Positions 35,601 through 49,000 of a stretch of 64,000 bases of DNA are shown here, piece after piece; position 1 is the first letter of the stretch; every line of letters starts with the position of its first letter. A program made the position numbers and the translations under genes. The notes beneath the pieces are model-generated. The model was not told the DNA's origin and ran no database searches. It saw nothing but the letters and a program-made list of their open reading frames with translations. The stretch comes from Smallanthus sonchifolius (lineage: Eukaryota > Streptophyta > Magnoliopsida > Asterales > Asteraceae): contig CM042034.1 of assembly GCA_023525975.1 (NCBI GenBank), positions 2,673,501 through 2,737,500 on the forward strand, read 5' to 3'.

Positions 35601-38152
35601 AGTAAATAACTTTTTTTTGCCAAGTCTCGGGCATGATACTGAATGCTCATTTTTTAAAACATATGTCCTAGGTGCAGTTCAGTGATAGTTAATGAAATGG
35701 ACCTAGCTTTTGTAGTTGACATGTCATCACATGCCTTGACATCAAAACTTCGGTTTGGGGTTTAGGGATGCTAATTTTGGGATTCATACTGTGCTATGGA
35801 AGCATCAATAATAATAGAAACCAAAAAACAAGAAACAATAAATACCTCAATTGAAGTTGGCATATATCCATGGGATTAGAAGTTTTACCTGCATAACAAT
35901 TGATGCTGCAATTTGGGGACTAATTCCAAGTTGGAAGAGAGAAAGCTTAAGTTCTGGTGCCATCTCACCAAGTTCCTCTGTAATTGAAGACAATGATTTA
36001 TGAGGATGGAGAAAAAAGTGAAAGATAATGAGAAAAAAAAATTGTTAACATAGATCGCCATGGAAAACAATTATTTTTCACTGGTGGCGCCATCTTTAAT
36101 TAACCATTTTGTAAGCCATCAGAAGCTGTAGCAATATCATTTCCCCTTGGTATAAAAATAGCCGATGAATATCTTGATTTAAACATGAAAAACAAAATAA
36201 TTAAGATGAATGGTTCTGCCATTAGGAAATGTTTACCATCCTTAAACCAAGAGGAGACTAATAATTAACAGAGGGTTACTTTTATTTAAAATAGAGGTGG
36301 CAAAATGGGTGGATCAGGCAGGTTCGGGTACAAACGAGTTACTTTTAGTACGGGATGGTTGACCCAAAACACTTTCGTCAAAAAAAAAGTAACTTTTCTT
36401 ATAAATAGTTAGTGTGTCATATTTGATTAAAATAACATTTCTTTTTGTAAAAAAAAATAGATTCAGAATGATTTAAGCTAACACAGTTTGTGCATTTTTT
36501 ATATTATTTTTTCGACACGTTCCCTTTTAAGCTATTTTTTATATTATTTTACCCGTTTAAAATAAAACATAATGTGATACGACCATTCATAATTAAAATG
36601 GGTCGAAAATTTCACCTCTAATTTGAACCAAGCATGAACTAAAAAATCTGTGAATAATTAATTCTTCCTTTTGCAAAACAAAAATTGGGCCTGAAAGGAG
36701 CTATAAACATACCAACTGAGCCCGAAACAAAGCTAAGGTAGTTTTCTGGCACTAATCTTCTATCAAACCCAGGAAGAGGAATAAAATATCCTACACGACT
36801 AATCACAAGTAATGAAGCAGTAACAAATAACCTCCTTCTTATCTCACTCTTGAAAAAAGATTCAGCAGTGTTATTGATAAAAGAACCCAAGCGTGCAATT
36901 ATAAGGAATCTGTTTTCATATTTAGGTTTAGGCTGCAAAGTCTCATCAATATATGAATTGGCTTCAAACTCATTTTCAGAAGTTTGAAAAATAAGTTTGT
37001 TACTAAGAGACCCAGAAGTTGCTGCCCGAATTCTCATATGGTTTCTTTTGGGCTGATTGTATTTGAATTTTGGTGGATTGTGGCCGGAACTTGAGCAAAA
37101 GGGACTCTCTAAATTCACAGAATTCCTTCTGAGAAGTTCTAAATTATTAATCTTGAGGGAACATCTTTTCCCAACACATGGTGTGCACCATAAGTAGAGG
37201 CTATTAGCATTTCCACCTGTCCATCAGGAGAACTACAAATTACACCCATATCCAAAACAAAGCTTAATTCAATAATGATTTACTAAAGTTTAAAACACAT
37301 AGCTTAGAGGGGTAAACTTATTTCTAGTAACACACTAACACATGTGAAGTTGAATTACATTTTTGTATTGAGGTTAACGCTTTTCTCATGCGGGACATGA
37401 ACATACGGATGGGTGGTTCCCAACAATATCATACAAGAAACATGCATGTGGAATAATCAGATTAGATTGAAGTTGGAACCATACAATATTTAATTTCTGC
37501 CGATTAATGAAACTGAAAATTAAGTTCCCAATAGCTTAATATTGCTTAAAATAACTCAAATCACAAGCTAATATTCCCTTTCATCAAAAACCCAACGAGT
37601 TGCAAAACGGTAAACTCTCTATGCCTATGTCCATCAATCTCCACTGATTTTCTCCAATTTAAGTGACGGTTACTGTTAAGTAATCAAATTAACAAATATC
37701 AGCACCTTAATGATCTTTCCACACCAAAACATTACTACATGAAGACAAGAACAATTATATAAATATTTTACCACTTTTTGTAGTTATAGCTACTTTTATA
37801 CCAAAAGTTACAATATGCATATTAAATAAGAGTTCTAATATATGTCTCAATATCTAAGTTTAATGGCTACAAATTATTTCCAATCAATTAAGTAATCTTC
37901 AAAAGTTCTGATGATGAAAACGTTATCCTGTCAGAGACGCAACACGATTGATGTTCATCATATAAATTCAATTGACCTAAAAACATTCCAACAAATCAAG
38001 TAATTTTAAAACAAAATTCGATTAAGAAAAACGGATTATATAAAATCAAAACTACCTGATACGCGTAACCGACGATGTAGAGGAACGTATTCTGCGGATG
38101 GTGAATTGATTTTGCTAAACCAGGGGTTGATGCTCTGCATTTGCAAATTCAT
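29682..38152 (-). CDS. SCY2: Plastid preprotein translocase subunit SCY2
   Basis: Thirteen exons (38056-38152, 36713-37216, 35889-35977, 35283-35362, 35059-35154, 34871-34962, 34124-34207, 31938-32085, 31295-31411, 30757-30886, 30408-30531, 30209-30315, 29682-29771) join in frame to 585 aa. SCY2 is the SecY-type channel of the second plastid Sec system, placed in the inner envelope where it inserts membrane proteins. The first ~110 residues are basic, Ser/Arg-rich and variable, as for a transit peptide. The first membrane segment follows (FVTASLLVISRVGYFIPLPG), and hydrophobic segments continue through to the end, ten being usual for SecY. Conserved SecY features include the GISPQIAASIVMQ loop and a C-terminus ending in SKALKRYGV. 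Assignment to SCY2 rather than thylakoid SCY1 rests on the diverged sequence and overall similarity to Arabidopsis SCY2. The start is the first ATG in exon 1. No damage is seen despite three inserted repeats in introns. Confidence 0.93.
32405..33116 (+). mobile_element. Putative solo LTR in SCY2 intron 7
   Basis: About 700 bp of relatively GC-richer, non-coding sequence with a TATA box (CTATAAATACC, near 32904) roughly 200 bp before its end, as in an LTR U3-R-U5 layout. It starts near a TG and ends near a CA, but no target duplication or matching second copy is in the window, so its class and ends are inference. Confidence 0.35.
33131..33682. mobile_element. Mutator-like foldback MITE in SCY2 intron 7
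   Basis: A perfect 9-bp duplication TAAATATAA flanks it (33122-33130 and 33683-33691), the size made by Mutator-like elements. Inverted arms of over 100 bp share CTGCA(C/A)GAAATAGAA at the tips and ACAAAATAGAAAC...TTTTAGCAACC further in. No transposase is encoded. It sits just after the putative LTR. Confidence 0.75.
34013..34116. repeat. AAT/AAC-rich microsatellite
   Basis: Imperfect trinucleotide array (AATAAC, AATAGT, AATAAT) ending eight bases from the 3' end of SCY2 exon 7. Confidence 0.85.
36292..36620. mobile_element. MITE of the TAGAGGTGGCAA / GGGTCAA family (SCY2 intron 2)
   Basis: Ends are TAGAGGTGGCAAAATGGGTG on the left and TTTCACCTCTA on the right. Possible 8-bp flanks ATTTAAAA / ATTTGAAC match at six positions. 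The interior has the family's GGGTTGACC, GCTATTTTT and AAAACATAAT segments. This is the copy with the clearest pair of ends; many decayed relatives occur in the window (see findings). Confidence 0.6.
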
Positions 38153-40000
38153 TTTGAAAAGTCCTTATAACCAATTGAGAAATTACTACGTGTCCGTCTA
38201 ACTTTCGTTGACGGCTTACACCGGCGGGATGACTGTAATCCGGCACACCGGCGATGTTGAAGATAACGAAGTAGCAGGGAAGGGGACGGTGGTGGTTCGA
38301 TACCCAGGGTTTTTGCTTCGATAATTTGGGGTTTTAACATGATTATATTATAAAACTACATTTTTCATCCTTCGAATTTGTTTGAAATCACTATGGTCCC
38401 TGTGGTATGCATAAATTTCACATTTGATTCATAACTTTCGAAAATTACATGGTTGGACAGTAATTAGCCTCCGAAATGGATAGGCGTTAAATTTGGATAT
38501 TAAGTGAGTGTGACATGACTAAAATATCTTTTACATTTTCAAAAGAAAAAAGTACACGGATACCCCATGTGGTTTTCAAAAATTTTGGATTTGGTCCCTA
38601 AATATGAAAAAGTACATAAATATCCTCTTTATAAAAAAATAAAAACTATCTTAACCAACCCAGGCCCCACCCCTTGTCTTCTTTCCCTCTCATCCGTTAT
38701 CACGTAACCAATACGAACAAGCAATGCCTCCCTGGAACCTAACAGTCAATCCGGAACGTAGCACTCTGATTCAATCAACCTGAGAGAGGGGTGCCCTGGA
38801 GTGGGTAACCTGATCGGTTCAAGCAACAACGGGAAGGGCTGCCCCTTTTAAGGTATCCCAGAACTATTCAATAAGCTAGAGAAGGTTATACCGATCAATT
38901 TCACAACAGAGAAACCGATGTTTTATACAGGATTGGATAAACAAAACACTCATGAAGATAGCTAAACAGGTATTTTAATGATCTGCAGTGCTCCGATAAA
39001 GAGCTTGCCAGCGATAAACGGGGTTTCGATCTACCCATCACCAATCACCACCACCATCACTGATCGACCAAAAGTAGTTCAGTGTGTGCGTGATAAACAG
39101 TAATGATTTTCAATTTTATGAAAATCAACAACTGTTTAATGCAAAAAATCGGATTGATATCCAAAGACAATTTTTCGACGTGGATTAGGTGTTCCAAACA
39201 CTCTTATTTCGAATATGCCGGAACAAAATCACGAGAGGAACACCGGCTGCGATGGACAGATAGTGGAAGTTGAGGGCGGCTACGGTGAACAAAATCATGA
39301 GAGGAACACCATACATTTCTACAACATTCAAGACCGCCTTGGCTACGACCGTCCGAGTAAAGCCGTGGATTGGCTTATTAGGAAAGCTAAAGCTTCCATT
39401 AACGAACTTCCCGCCGCCCCGATTGTGAATATTGTTAACGGAAACCTAAATCATCTTCAACTAAGGCAACTAGCGGGACACCCAGATGACTATGTTGTTG
39501 ATAATCACATGGGTAACGCTCAAAATTCTTGCTTTTTGCCTGCATCTCTTGCTTTTTCAACGCCGTCCAAGCTGCTTTCAAGAAAAAGTAGTCAGAAACA
39601 AAATCTCAAGCTCTCTTCAATCAGTTGAAGGAAATAATACTCATTTTACGGCTCCAAACTCCGGTGGACAGAAAACTCACAGGACCGCATTAATACACTG
39701 ATAACAACTGGATCAGGTAAAGTGATAAACGCATCTTACACTCTTGTCTTCAAGGAGGTTAACCAACCGACTGGATTTAAAACCTCCCCTAAAGTGTTTT
39801 AATCAACTATAGTACATCTTAAAATTTATTTATAATAAACATATATTCAATTTTACTTGTAAAAATCAATCAAAATTATTACCTATACCAAAGTTCCAAT
39901 TACACAATTATGACCATACAACATACAAGACGTTGATCTACAAATACATTTTCAACACAAACTTCACCATTCTAGAACACACAAATATAACTTCAAACCA
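38153..40000. other. Intergenic region between SCY2 promoter and FZL 3' end
   Basis: Holds the TCP pseudogene (39215-39705). The stretch 38341-38700 resembles the edge of a dispersed repeat (phrases such as GGTCCCTGTGGTATG), with no protein visible. Downstream of the FZL stop, a minus-strand AATAAA near 39823-39828 could serve its polyadenylation. Confidence 0.5.
39215..39705 (+). pseudogene. Degenerate CIN-type (class II) TCP transcription factor gene
   Basis: The open frame (137 codons from the ATG at 39215) contains FYNIQDRLGYDRPSKAVDWL and then IRKAKASINELPAAP, the helix-loop-helix of a CIN-type TCP domain. Before it stands IVEVEGG, as in the segment leading into the domain in intact TCP4/TCP10-like proteins. 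The basic DNA-binding region that should lie between is missing; in its place is a second copy of EQNHERNT, also found at the protein start. The coding similarity continues as CFLPASL, then a frameshift near 39620 moves it to another frame (SLQSVEGNNTHF). Intact proteins of the family are about 300-400 aa. TCP genes usually lack introns here, so retrocopy and ordinary duplicate cannot be told apart. Confidence 0.72.
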
Positions 40001-43000
40001 TTAAGATGACAAATGGAGATTTTGAACATCAATCTGTAATGCTTTTACTCTTTCCTCCATTTTTGTCAGTTCATCTTGAATCATCACAAGTTCATCCAAT
40101 CTGCTCTGGGCCAATTCTTGATAAGGCTTACCCGCAAACTTAACATAATTTTCGAGACTTTCGGTTGTCTCTAATAGATCTTTTTGCATTGCTTCTTCGA
40201 GTTTACGGGCTAAATTATCTGCGGTTCTTTTTACTTTATCAACCACTTTTTGCCTGCGACCCGGGAAATTTGCAATCGCTACATAGCTATCACATAAAGA
40301 TAGATCCAATTAGATACCTAGAAAAACATTTTGTTTATAATGCATAAAACTTTTTGCAGCATTTTATTAAAAAAAGATTCAGATTATTGTTGAAAAAATA
40401 TATATTTACAAATTATATTTGACACACAAACTATTTATAGAATATATCAAACTTTAAAGCTTCATAATATTAATATATGGGATGTAGTAGAACTAGCGAT
40501 TTTGACCCATTTACTTTGGGATTATATCTTATCTATATGATGAGTCAAACACGTATATAAAAAAACGCTTAAAAAGGCAACGGGTCAAACAGTATTTTTA
40601 ATGGATGAACCATTTTAAGTTATTTTATAGAAAAACTAGAATATTATTGAAATAATATGATTTTTATAATCATGTTGACACAAATTATTTATAAGAGGTC
40701 TAAAAAACATGGAAAATTTTTGTTTCGCACACAACCAACCCCACCTGCGCAAAATATTTACCCGTTTTGACCCATTGACAAACAGCCAATGTTGTCAATT
40801 GGCCACCAATAATAAGATGGATTACCCGCCAGCAGAGCAAAGCCCAAGAGCAAGAAGATCTTCTAAAGTTGTTGGTAGCACTGATGTTAGAAGTGAAGCT
40901 AATAAACTGGCGGTTCCTATTCCACCAAAAGTCCCCAAGAACTGTAACAAAAAACAGACTAATAAGCACTAAACGACTTGCAAAATTTTACAAGATATGA
41001 GTAAAAAAACATGTGATATGATCAAACTAGCTATCGGTCTAAATTTAGGTGGTGCCCAAACATTTGAAGCGTAATGAAAAACAAAAGGATGCATATGTAA
41101 TGACTACATGGGGCATTTTTATGTGAAGATGGTTCAATTTTTGGTTTATATTTTAATGCATGAAATTAGAAATTTAGCTAAAAGTAAAATGTTTTAAAAG
41201 TGCCTAAAGTGTGTTTTGATAATAGGTTTTTAACAAGTAAATATATATATCAAGGGTTTTCCACATAAAATTCCATCGTCCTTTTTTTATTTATCCCGTA
41301 TTAGTTATTGTACTTTTTTAGTACATGTGTCGTTAAAAGATGGTTGCGTCTCCATGAGTCAATGGGTCATTTAATTGAACAATAAACTGGATTTTAGGAT
41401 TAAATTTCATAAAATGCAAAGAAAGTACAATGAATAAAATGCTATAAATGAAAAGGTGCATTGGTATTCTATGCAAAAACTCATATATTAATTAATTAAG
41501 AAATTCAAGAAAAAGGTCAAAGAAAGTGTTGTCGGGGTCAACTCAACCCATGTGACTTGTCCTGATAATGAATCCAAATTGACCCGTTACTCATCCCACT
41601 TTAAGACGTCCTAAAAGTGAACCGGTTTTGACCCGTCCAACACAGCCATTTGCCACCTACAGTATCCATCATCAAGATAAAATACATATATAGTAAAATA
41701 AAGCTCACCACTTCACGAATTTCTTGCTCAAATAGCTTGGAAGCAGCAGCAGCACTGAAGTCCTCTACCACTTTGATACTGAATTCATTTTCTTTCTCAA
41801 CCAACTTACGTGTTTCTGACATAAATCGGTTGCCTGAGACCATAAATGAAGCCCATTTTTTCTCAAAAGTTTCCTCATAAAGTTTTACTTCACGCGCATT
41901 ATTTGATTGAAGCCAAGCCACATATTCCCTTAGTAATCGCTGCACGTTTAGTAAATTTCATGATTAAAAAAAATCTGAGCAAAATGCAGTTTCTAAAAAT
42001 GTTTGAAGCTGATTATTTTGACTTGATCAGTATTGAGCGTTTGGTAAAGAAAAAAAAGAAGTGATTAAGAGTCAAAATTGTCAGATTTCATGAAGCAAGT
42101 AGTAATTTGTTGTAAGAAATTTGATATCCAGATAAAGATAAAATTATCCACCTATCCTTAGTGTTATGGTCCAAACTTTTAATTCGCGATTACTTTCAAA
42201 ACGCACATCCATACGCCACCTTAATTCCATGTTAGAGTAAAGATTATGACTTTGCAAATTTTGGATGAATTTTAACTGTTTTATAGACGTAGCAATTTTG
42301 ACCCATCTACTTATGGTATGAGACGATTTGGTCATGATTTATGTCCAACGGTCAGGCACATAAACTAAAACTAAAAAGATATAGCTTAAGAGGAAAGTGG
42401 TCAAATGGGTAAAAAATCACCCAAAGTTTATTTTAATGCATTAGACCTCCTGAATTATTTTATTCAAAAACTTAAATTATTATTGAAACTATATAACTTT
42501 CATAACCATATTTCACACACTAATTAAATCCAAAAAAGTCTTAAATATTAGACAAAAAGCATTTCGGGTTAACCCTACCCACCTATTAACGATATTACCC
42601 TCTCTGACATGTTATCCAACCCACCCATTTGCCATGTTATCCAACCCACCCATTTGCCACCTCTTACTAACACAAATTGTTACTTACTTGTGATTCCAAT
42701 AATGCTGGATCAAGGGCATCATTTCTAACACTTGCAACTGCAGGCATCGGGGATTTATTACCTCTAAAAACATATGATACCACAATATCAAGATTTGACA
42801 ACCTCAGAGTTGACACAATAAGATCCACAATCTTTGCTTGTGTTTTATCTATCTGCAATTTCAGAACACAAAAATAAACTTAAAAACATTATTGGTTATA
42901 AATCCAAAAACATTTTCCTTAAAAAGATAGTAGCAATAATGTATGTGAAGACCACCCAAATATTCAACTTTTTTTCATTAAGGTCACATTTATTGAAACT

Positions 43001-46000
43001 ACCTTATAGGACACCCGAGTATGTACTGGGTTCACGCCAAGAAAACATGTTGGGTGACGAAAATTCCCTTAATTTTTTTAAAAAAACAACAATTTCATAT
43101 GTAACAGGTTGATGCCTCTTCAAAGATACTTTTTGTATTTTCAAAAACTTGAAAGACATTTTCATCATCTGTAAAAGGCACACCAATGACAAAATGCCCG
43201 TAAACTTCTTGAAAAGGCAACAGGTTTAACCAATAACATATTGGTATCTCATGAAAAGTACTTTGTATACTTTGAAAACTTGAGGGCGTTTTTCTCATCT
43301 GGCATAATAGTCAAATGAGAAAAGTGTCCTTAAATTTTCTAAGAAGATAACACTTGTAAAGCTATAACAAAATCTTTAAGGGTGTTCACGTGTCATCTGA
43401 CATGTTTTTAGTCAGGAATTGGTATAAATGAAACCAAATACATACTTGGGAGGCTTATAAAGCGGTTTTAGTATATGGGAGGCCTTAATAGAAAAGTAGA
43501 ATATTTGGGTCCTCCATTACCCCACAAAAATATTTTTGGTTGCCACTCAAAAAAACTTGTCATATATCATACCAGTGACAAAGATTGTTTCTTCCAAGAT
43601 ATGCTTTCAGTCTCCATCTTGGATTTATAATCTTTTACACTACTTATTAACTCTTTTATTGAAATCAAATCTTTCTTGGCTTGTTGGTAATCTTGTTCCA
43701 CAAGTTTTTGAGATGCAGAAAGCAATTGTTCTGCAATTGCAATAGGTGTTTCAAGTTTAAGTTTCATTCTTTCGGTTCCTGTACTTGTGGACCCATCTAA
43801 AAAGCTATATAAATACTTCTCAAGGTCATAAAAGCTTGTTGTTTCCCAATAAGAATCATTCCCCGCCAATTCTTCAGGCTTTTCTTCAACATTGGATATT
43901 GTTAGTTTTCTTTCAAGGGCAGATCGAGCGGATACAGGAAACAATATTACTTCGTTCTTTAACAACTTTTCTGTGTTCTCTTTGATAAATCCAATTGCTT
44001 CCTCAAGCTGCATTTATTCAGATAGACATTGAAAACACGTAAGAAAACCTGTAATAAGTGGTGGAAAATGGGTGTGTTGGGTAATAGGTCGAAATGGGTT
44101 GAGTCGACCCGCAAACACGTTTTAATCCATTTTTCTAAAAGAAACTATAAGGATAATATTTTACAACAATAATCTAAATCTTTGAATACAACAATTTAGG
44201 TGATTGTATGCATTAAATATATACTTTGGAAGACTTTCGACGTGAATGATACATTCCCTATTAGCTAAATTTTCTGATTTGAACTCTTTTGAGATATAAT
44301 ACAAAATTACAAACCCCAAATCAACCCATTCGTAAGTAAATGATCAAACTACCAACTCTAATTACCGGTTTCAAAGCGATTATTGTGAATTCAAGAATCA
44401 TACTATTGATTGAAGTTAGGAATAGCTGCGCAATATTAAATATATCTTCAAAAATCAATTTTTTTTGGCAGTGCTCCGAATCTAGTTATTTTGTCCACGA
44501 AATAGTCAAGAGTCAGAATCAGATTTGTCAAATAAGATAAAACTGAATAATCACCCAACACATCCAAACACCCCCTCTAAAACAAGATTGAAGGTAAGTA
44601 TGTACAAACCTCAGCGGGAGTTCGGTATATATCAGATTTATTCAATACAAACACGACTTTTTTCTTCCACTGTTGTGTGTAACGCAAAAAGGCAACCTGA
44701 AAAGCATTAAAAAAGACCAATAATCAGCATTGGAGTAAAGAAATGCATCACAAGCATAAGCATGGCCAGATCCTGAACCATGACATGTAAAGGTGGCATT
44801 TTCAACCCATTTATGGGTCAACGGATTGTGTTGGGTAATTGGGTTCTCTCTCTAATGGGTCAAATGGGTAACTTTTTAACAAGATGGCTAAAATGGAAAC
44901 CAGTTGAAGATATCAAGAGGCTCAAAGTCTCAAACCGGTCAAAAACCCGGAGTACATTCCAAATGCATAGTACCTCTAAAATCGTTTTAATTCAATAAAT
45001 AGTTTATCATGACGATAATATATAGATTTTTTTAAACCCAAGAAAATAAAAGGAAAAAAGTAAGTGTGTTGGCCTGACCTGACTGATTTTGTCATGCAAG
45101 AATAGCATTACCTATTCTGACCAGAACCCATTACCCAACCATTTGTCATCCACCCTTGGTTTTAAAAAGCGATAAGCGCACCGAAGCGACAAGGTCTAAA
45201 TCCGAAGCGCAAATCGCAAAAGCAGACCGATTTTCGTACGCAAAGCGCAAGGTGCTTATATAATTTTTTTTATGTATCCCATTGGTTTTTAGCATCCCCT
45301 ACCCAAAATATAGCCATAAATAAGGTTTATATATGATTTAATGTATAAATTACTTACATGTACAACCTTTTTAGCTAAATGTATAACACTTTGAAGCACA
45401 AAAACAGCCCATGTACAAGAATCGAGCCACTCAGTGCGAGTTTTTTTCCAAAAAAATGCGATTTTTTTGCGAGTTTTGTACGTTGCTCGAGTTGGGTTAC
45501 ATGACTCGCTAGAGTCATCGCCCTAGGTCGAGTTGCGAGTTAAGCGCGAGTAAGCGCGATTTTTAAAACCAAGCATCCACCCATTTGTATACCTCACTTT
45601 CGGTCAAAGGGCGATCTGCAGAAATAACAAAAAGAAGCAAATCTGCTCTGGGCACAAATTCTTCAGTCAAACGTTGTTGTCTTTGAAGAATCACATTGGT
45701 TCCAGGTGTATCAACAATAATCATCTGTTTTACCAAAAACAAATAAATAAGTAACTGTAGAACTTACTTGTAGCTCATAACCTAGGACTAATAAGGAATT
45801 TAAAATTCTTGTACACAGGTAACGTGGAACCCATAATGTCCAGATCAATTTAAACATGGAAGTAAATTATAGTCCAAAACCTAGGTGTGTTTTGTTGACT
45901 GGAACGGAATGGATAGAGTGATGGAAAACGCAAGGTAATTGTATGGATTGTTGCATTCCATTATCATGATTGGTTGGTTTGTAGAGAACGGAAAGAGTTG

Positions 46001-49000
46001 CAGTACAATTTTTTTATATTATAAAAATCATCGTCTTTTATCTTCACTTTATACATTATTTAATAAAGATATTTGAATTTTCAATGTACAAATAATGCAA
46101 ATTAAACATAATAAGAACTCACTAAAACCTTAAAATCCTTAAATATGATTATGTTAAAAAGATACTTTCCTAGTTATTTTTGGAAAATACGAAATAATTT
46201 AAATTGAAGTTTTGAATAATTTTAAACAAAGTTATGTTATTGACGATTATATAAATAAAAATGGGTTACCCCGAAACAAACAACTTTTTTCATTCCAATG
46301 GAATGGAAACGAGTCCCAAAACTTATAAGGAGATCACAATTCTCATCTACATATAATATGGAATGGGAAACCATGGGGGAAGAAAAGGGAGGGGTCACAC
46401 ATAATCCTAAGAGATGGCGGATAAAATTACTTACCTATAAGTGTTACAGATGAAATATGGATTGTATATATAAATGTAAGTATTATTTACTCACGTTCTC
46501 AAGTATTGGTGCAGGTAGATAACATATATATTGGCCATCTGGATGTCTTTCACAACGTTGTTGTTCATTAGAATCAAGCTCAGAGTACCGTAAAAAAGTA
46601 ATCTCATTTGTTGTAGGAATAACTCCATCTTTGAGGTATTTTCTCCCAAGAAGAGCATTTATGAAAGTTGATTTTCCAGAATTAAATTCACCCTGCAACC
46701 TTAAAGTCATTAGAAAATCATGATTAATTGGGAAAACCTAAAACAGAAAAGCCCCGGGAATCTTAGCAGTGGATATCTTTACATAAGAAACTACGGTTAT
46801 TTTTCATCCCAATAAGATTTTCCATATCAGTAATATATTTAGTGAAAAATTTCGTTACTCGAATAAGTTAAAACATCGGATGTGTGTTTACAAAGGAATA
46901 TTAGGGTTGAAAAATCAGAATAAGATAACCACTCGGTTTAGTATAAGCAATTTCATATTTATTCCAAAAATATTTTTTTAAGCAATTTCTCACCTACTTC
47001 TCCAAGTTGCCGGATTTTATTTGCAGTGGCCACCGTTATTTATTTTATGAATTTTCTTTACTTACCTGGCTAAGCAGTTAATGCGGTAAAATATCGGATA
47101 TCGGTCAAGGACCGATATTTGAGATATCGGTTATCGCGGTGAGATATCGGTGGGATATCGGTAACCATAAATTTATATAAAAATTATATAATAATCATCA
47201 GATTCAATAGTCATACACTAGAAACATAAAATTTATGTATAAATTTTTAAATTTATAAATATAACATTACTTTTATGCTTTTTATGTATAAATTTATAAG
47301 TTTGAGGACCAGATATAAACTAGTAAAAATGTAGAGGGGTTAAAAGTTAAAAATCCAAACTTAATAAACCCTAAATCCATCCACCGGTTCATTATACGCC
47401 GTTCCCCTGCTCCACCGTTCCTCTCTGCCTCCACGCTCACTAGCTCCAAAATCAGATCGAATGGGTTCGAAATCGTGGATTGCTGGGTTGATTTCCCACA
47501 ATGGAGACACTGGTTGTTCGATTATGCTTCGAACTAAGGTAAGAATTCGATCTACTTGCTCGATTTGGTCCAAACCGAGAATATCGGTGATATAACCGAT
47601 ATTTAAAACTCTAAATTTCGGCGATATATCGGTTATCTCGGCCGATATTCTCGGGAACGATATTCTAACCGATATTATAAGCAATTATACCGGCCTATGT
47701 CCGATAACCGATATATCGGTGATATATCACCGATATATCGGCCGAGTTAACTGCATAGTTACCTGGTAGAGGTGGCAATTTTTAACCCATTTTCGTGAAA
47801 ATAGGTCAGTTCAGGTTATATATTATAGATAACAAATCAAGACAAATAAACCCAACCAATTAGCTAAAAAGGGAATCGATCAATGGTGTAAAAGCCGCCA
47901 AAAGTATACTAATCTTTAATGACCTAAATTGCTAAATGATCACTATTTCAATACGAGCATTTGTAAATCGTAATAATAACAAATTAACTATTTGTGACTT
48001 CAAAAAATAAAGATATGAACAAAAAATAATAGTGGTGGATCAACCCAATACATTTTGACCCGCCCTGTAATTTTACCTATTTGATCTATTACCCAACCCG
48101 TCCATTTCTCCACACTCCACCCATATCAACATGGTTTCATATTTAATTTGTGGTCTAGTGTTCAATTTCATATTCTTAACTTAAAAAGAAATGCAACATA
48201 TATCATAACAGAATTCTGAGGTTAACCAACAGAAAAAAGTCTAAAAAAACAAAACCTTAGCAGATTGTCAATCCTAATCTTGCTACTACTTATATAAGTT
48301 TACGCCACTAATTGACAAAGTGAAAATACCCACTTTTAAACCAGTATTTATGTAAGTACCAAATGCGAGTTAAATGTGATTTTGTAACATAAAGAAGAAA
48401 AATCATTTGAATTTAAGAGCTAATACCAATATACACCCGCGGAACCAGAATTTGTTGAAGTTCAGCGCACAATTACCACTATAACCAATAAGAAAGGCTC
48501 ACTCAGGTGTGAAACAGCATCATTGAGAAGTGAAATTTCCTCCATCTGAAATAAAAAACCATCCACCAGATAAGTAATTAGTGTACATGAAAAACATTAA
48601 AACTGAAAATTTAAACATTTCAGTTTCATAGGTGGCAATTTCAATCCCTTTATCGGAAACGGATCAATTTGGGTTATTCTAATGCCTACAGTTTGAAGTT
48701 GAACAGACATCGATTAAATCATTCAACTTTCTAAAGTTAAATGAAAAAAGGTCCATTTTACATGATTAAGTCCTTAACTTTATAGAAGGGCCTATTCGTT
48801 AAGTTTTATAAAATAAAGGATTAAATCATGCAAAGATAAAGCCCTGGTACTTATTTGCGAGTTCATCAGAATTGCATAGCGTTTTTTCTGACAATCACCC
48901 ATCTTTTTATTCATATTTAAAAACATTAGTTATGTATAAAACTCAAGAAAAGAGAAGACAAAAAATTGTTTGTGGGTTGGCCCACCCATCTTGGCCCGTA

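Noticed and set aside
44540..44600. Tourist-type end (CATCCAAACACCCCCTCTAA) in FZL intron 6
   Set aside because: Only one terminus could be found; without the partner end it cannot be called an element.
47361..47684. 107-residue minus-strand frame inside the 689-bp foldback element
   Set aside because: It is produced by the GATATCGGT arrays and loop; no transposase motif is seen and it lies inside an FZL intron.
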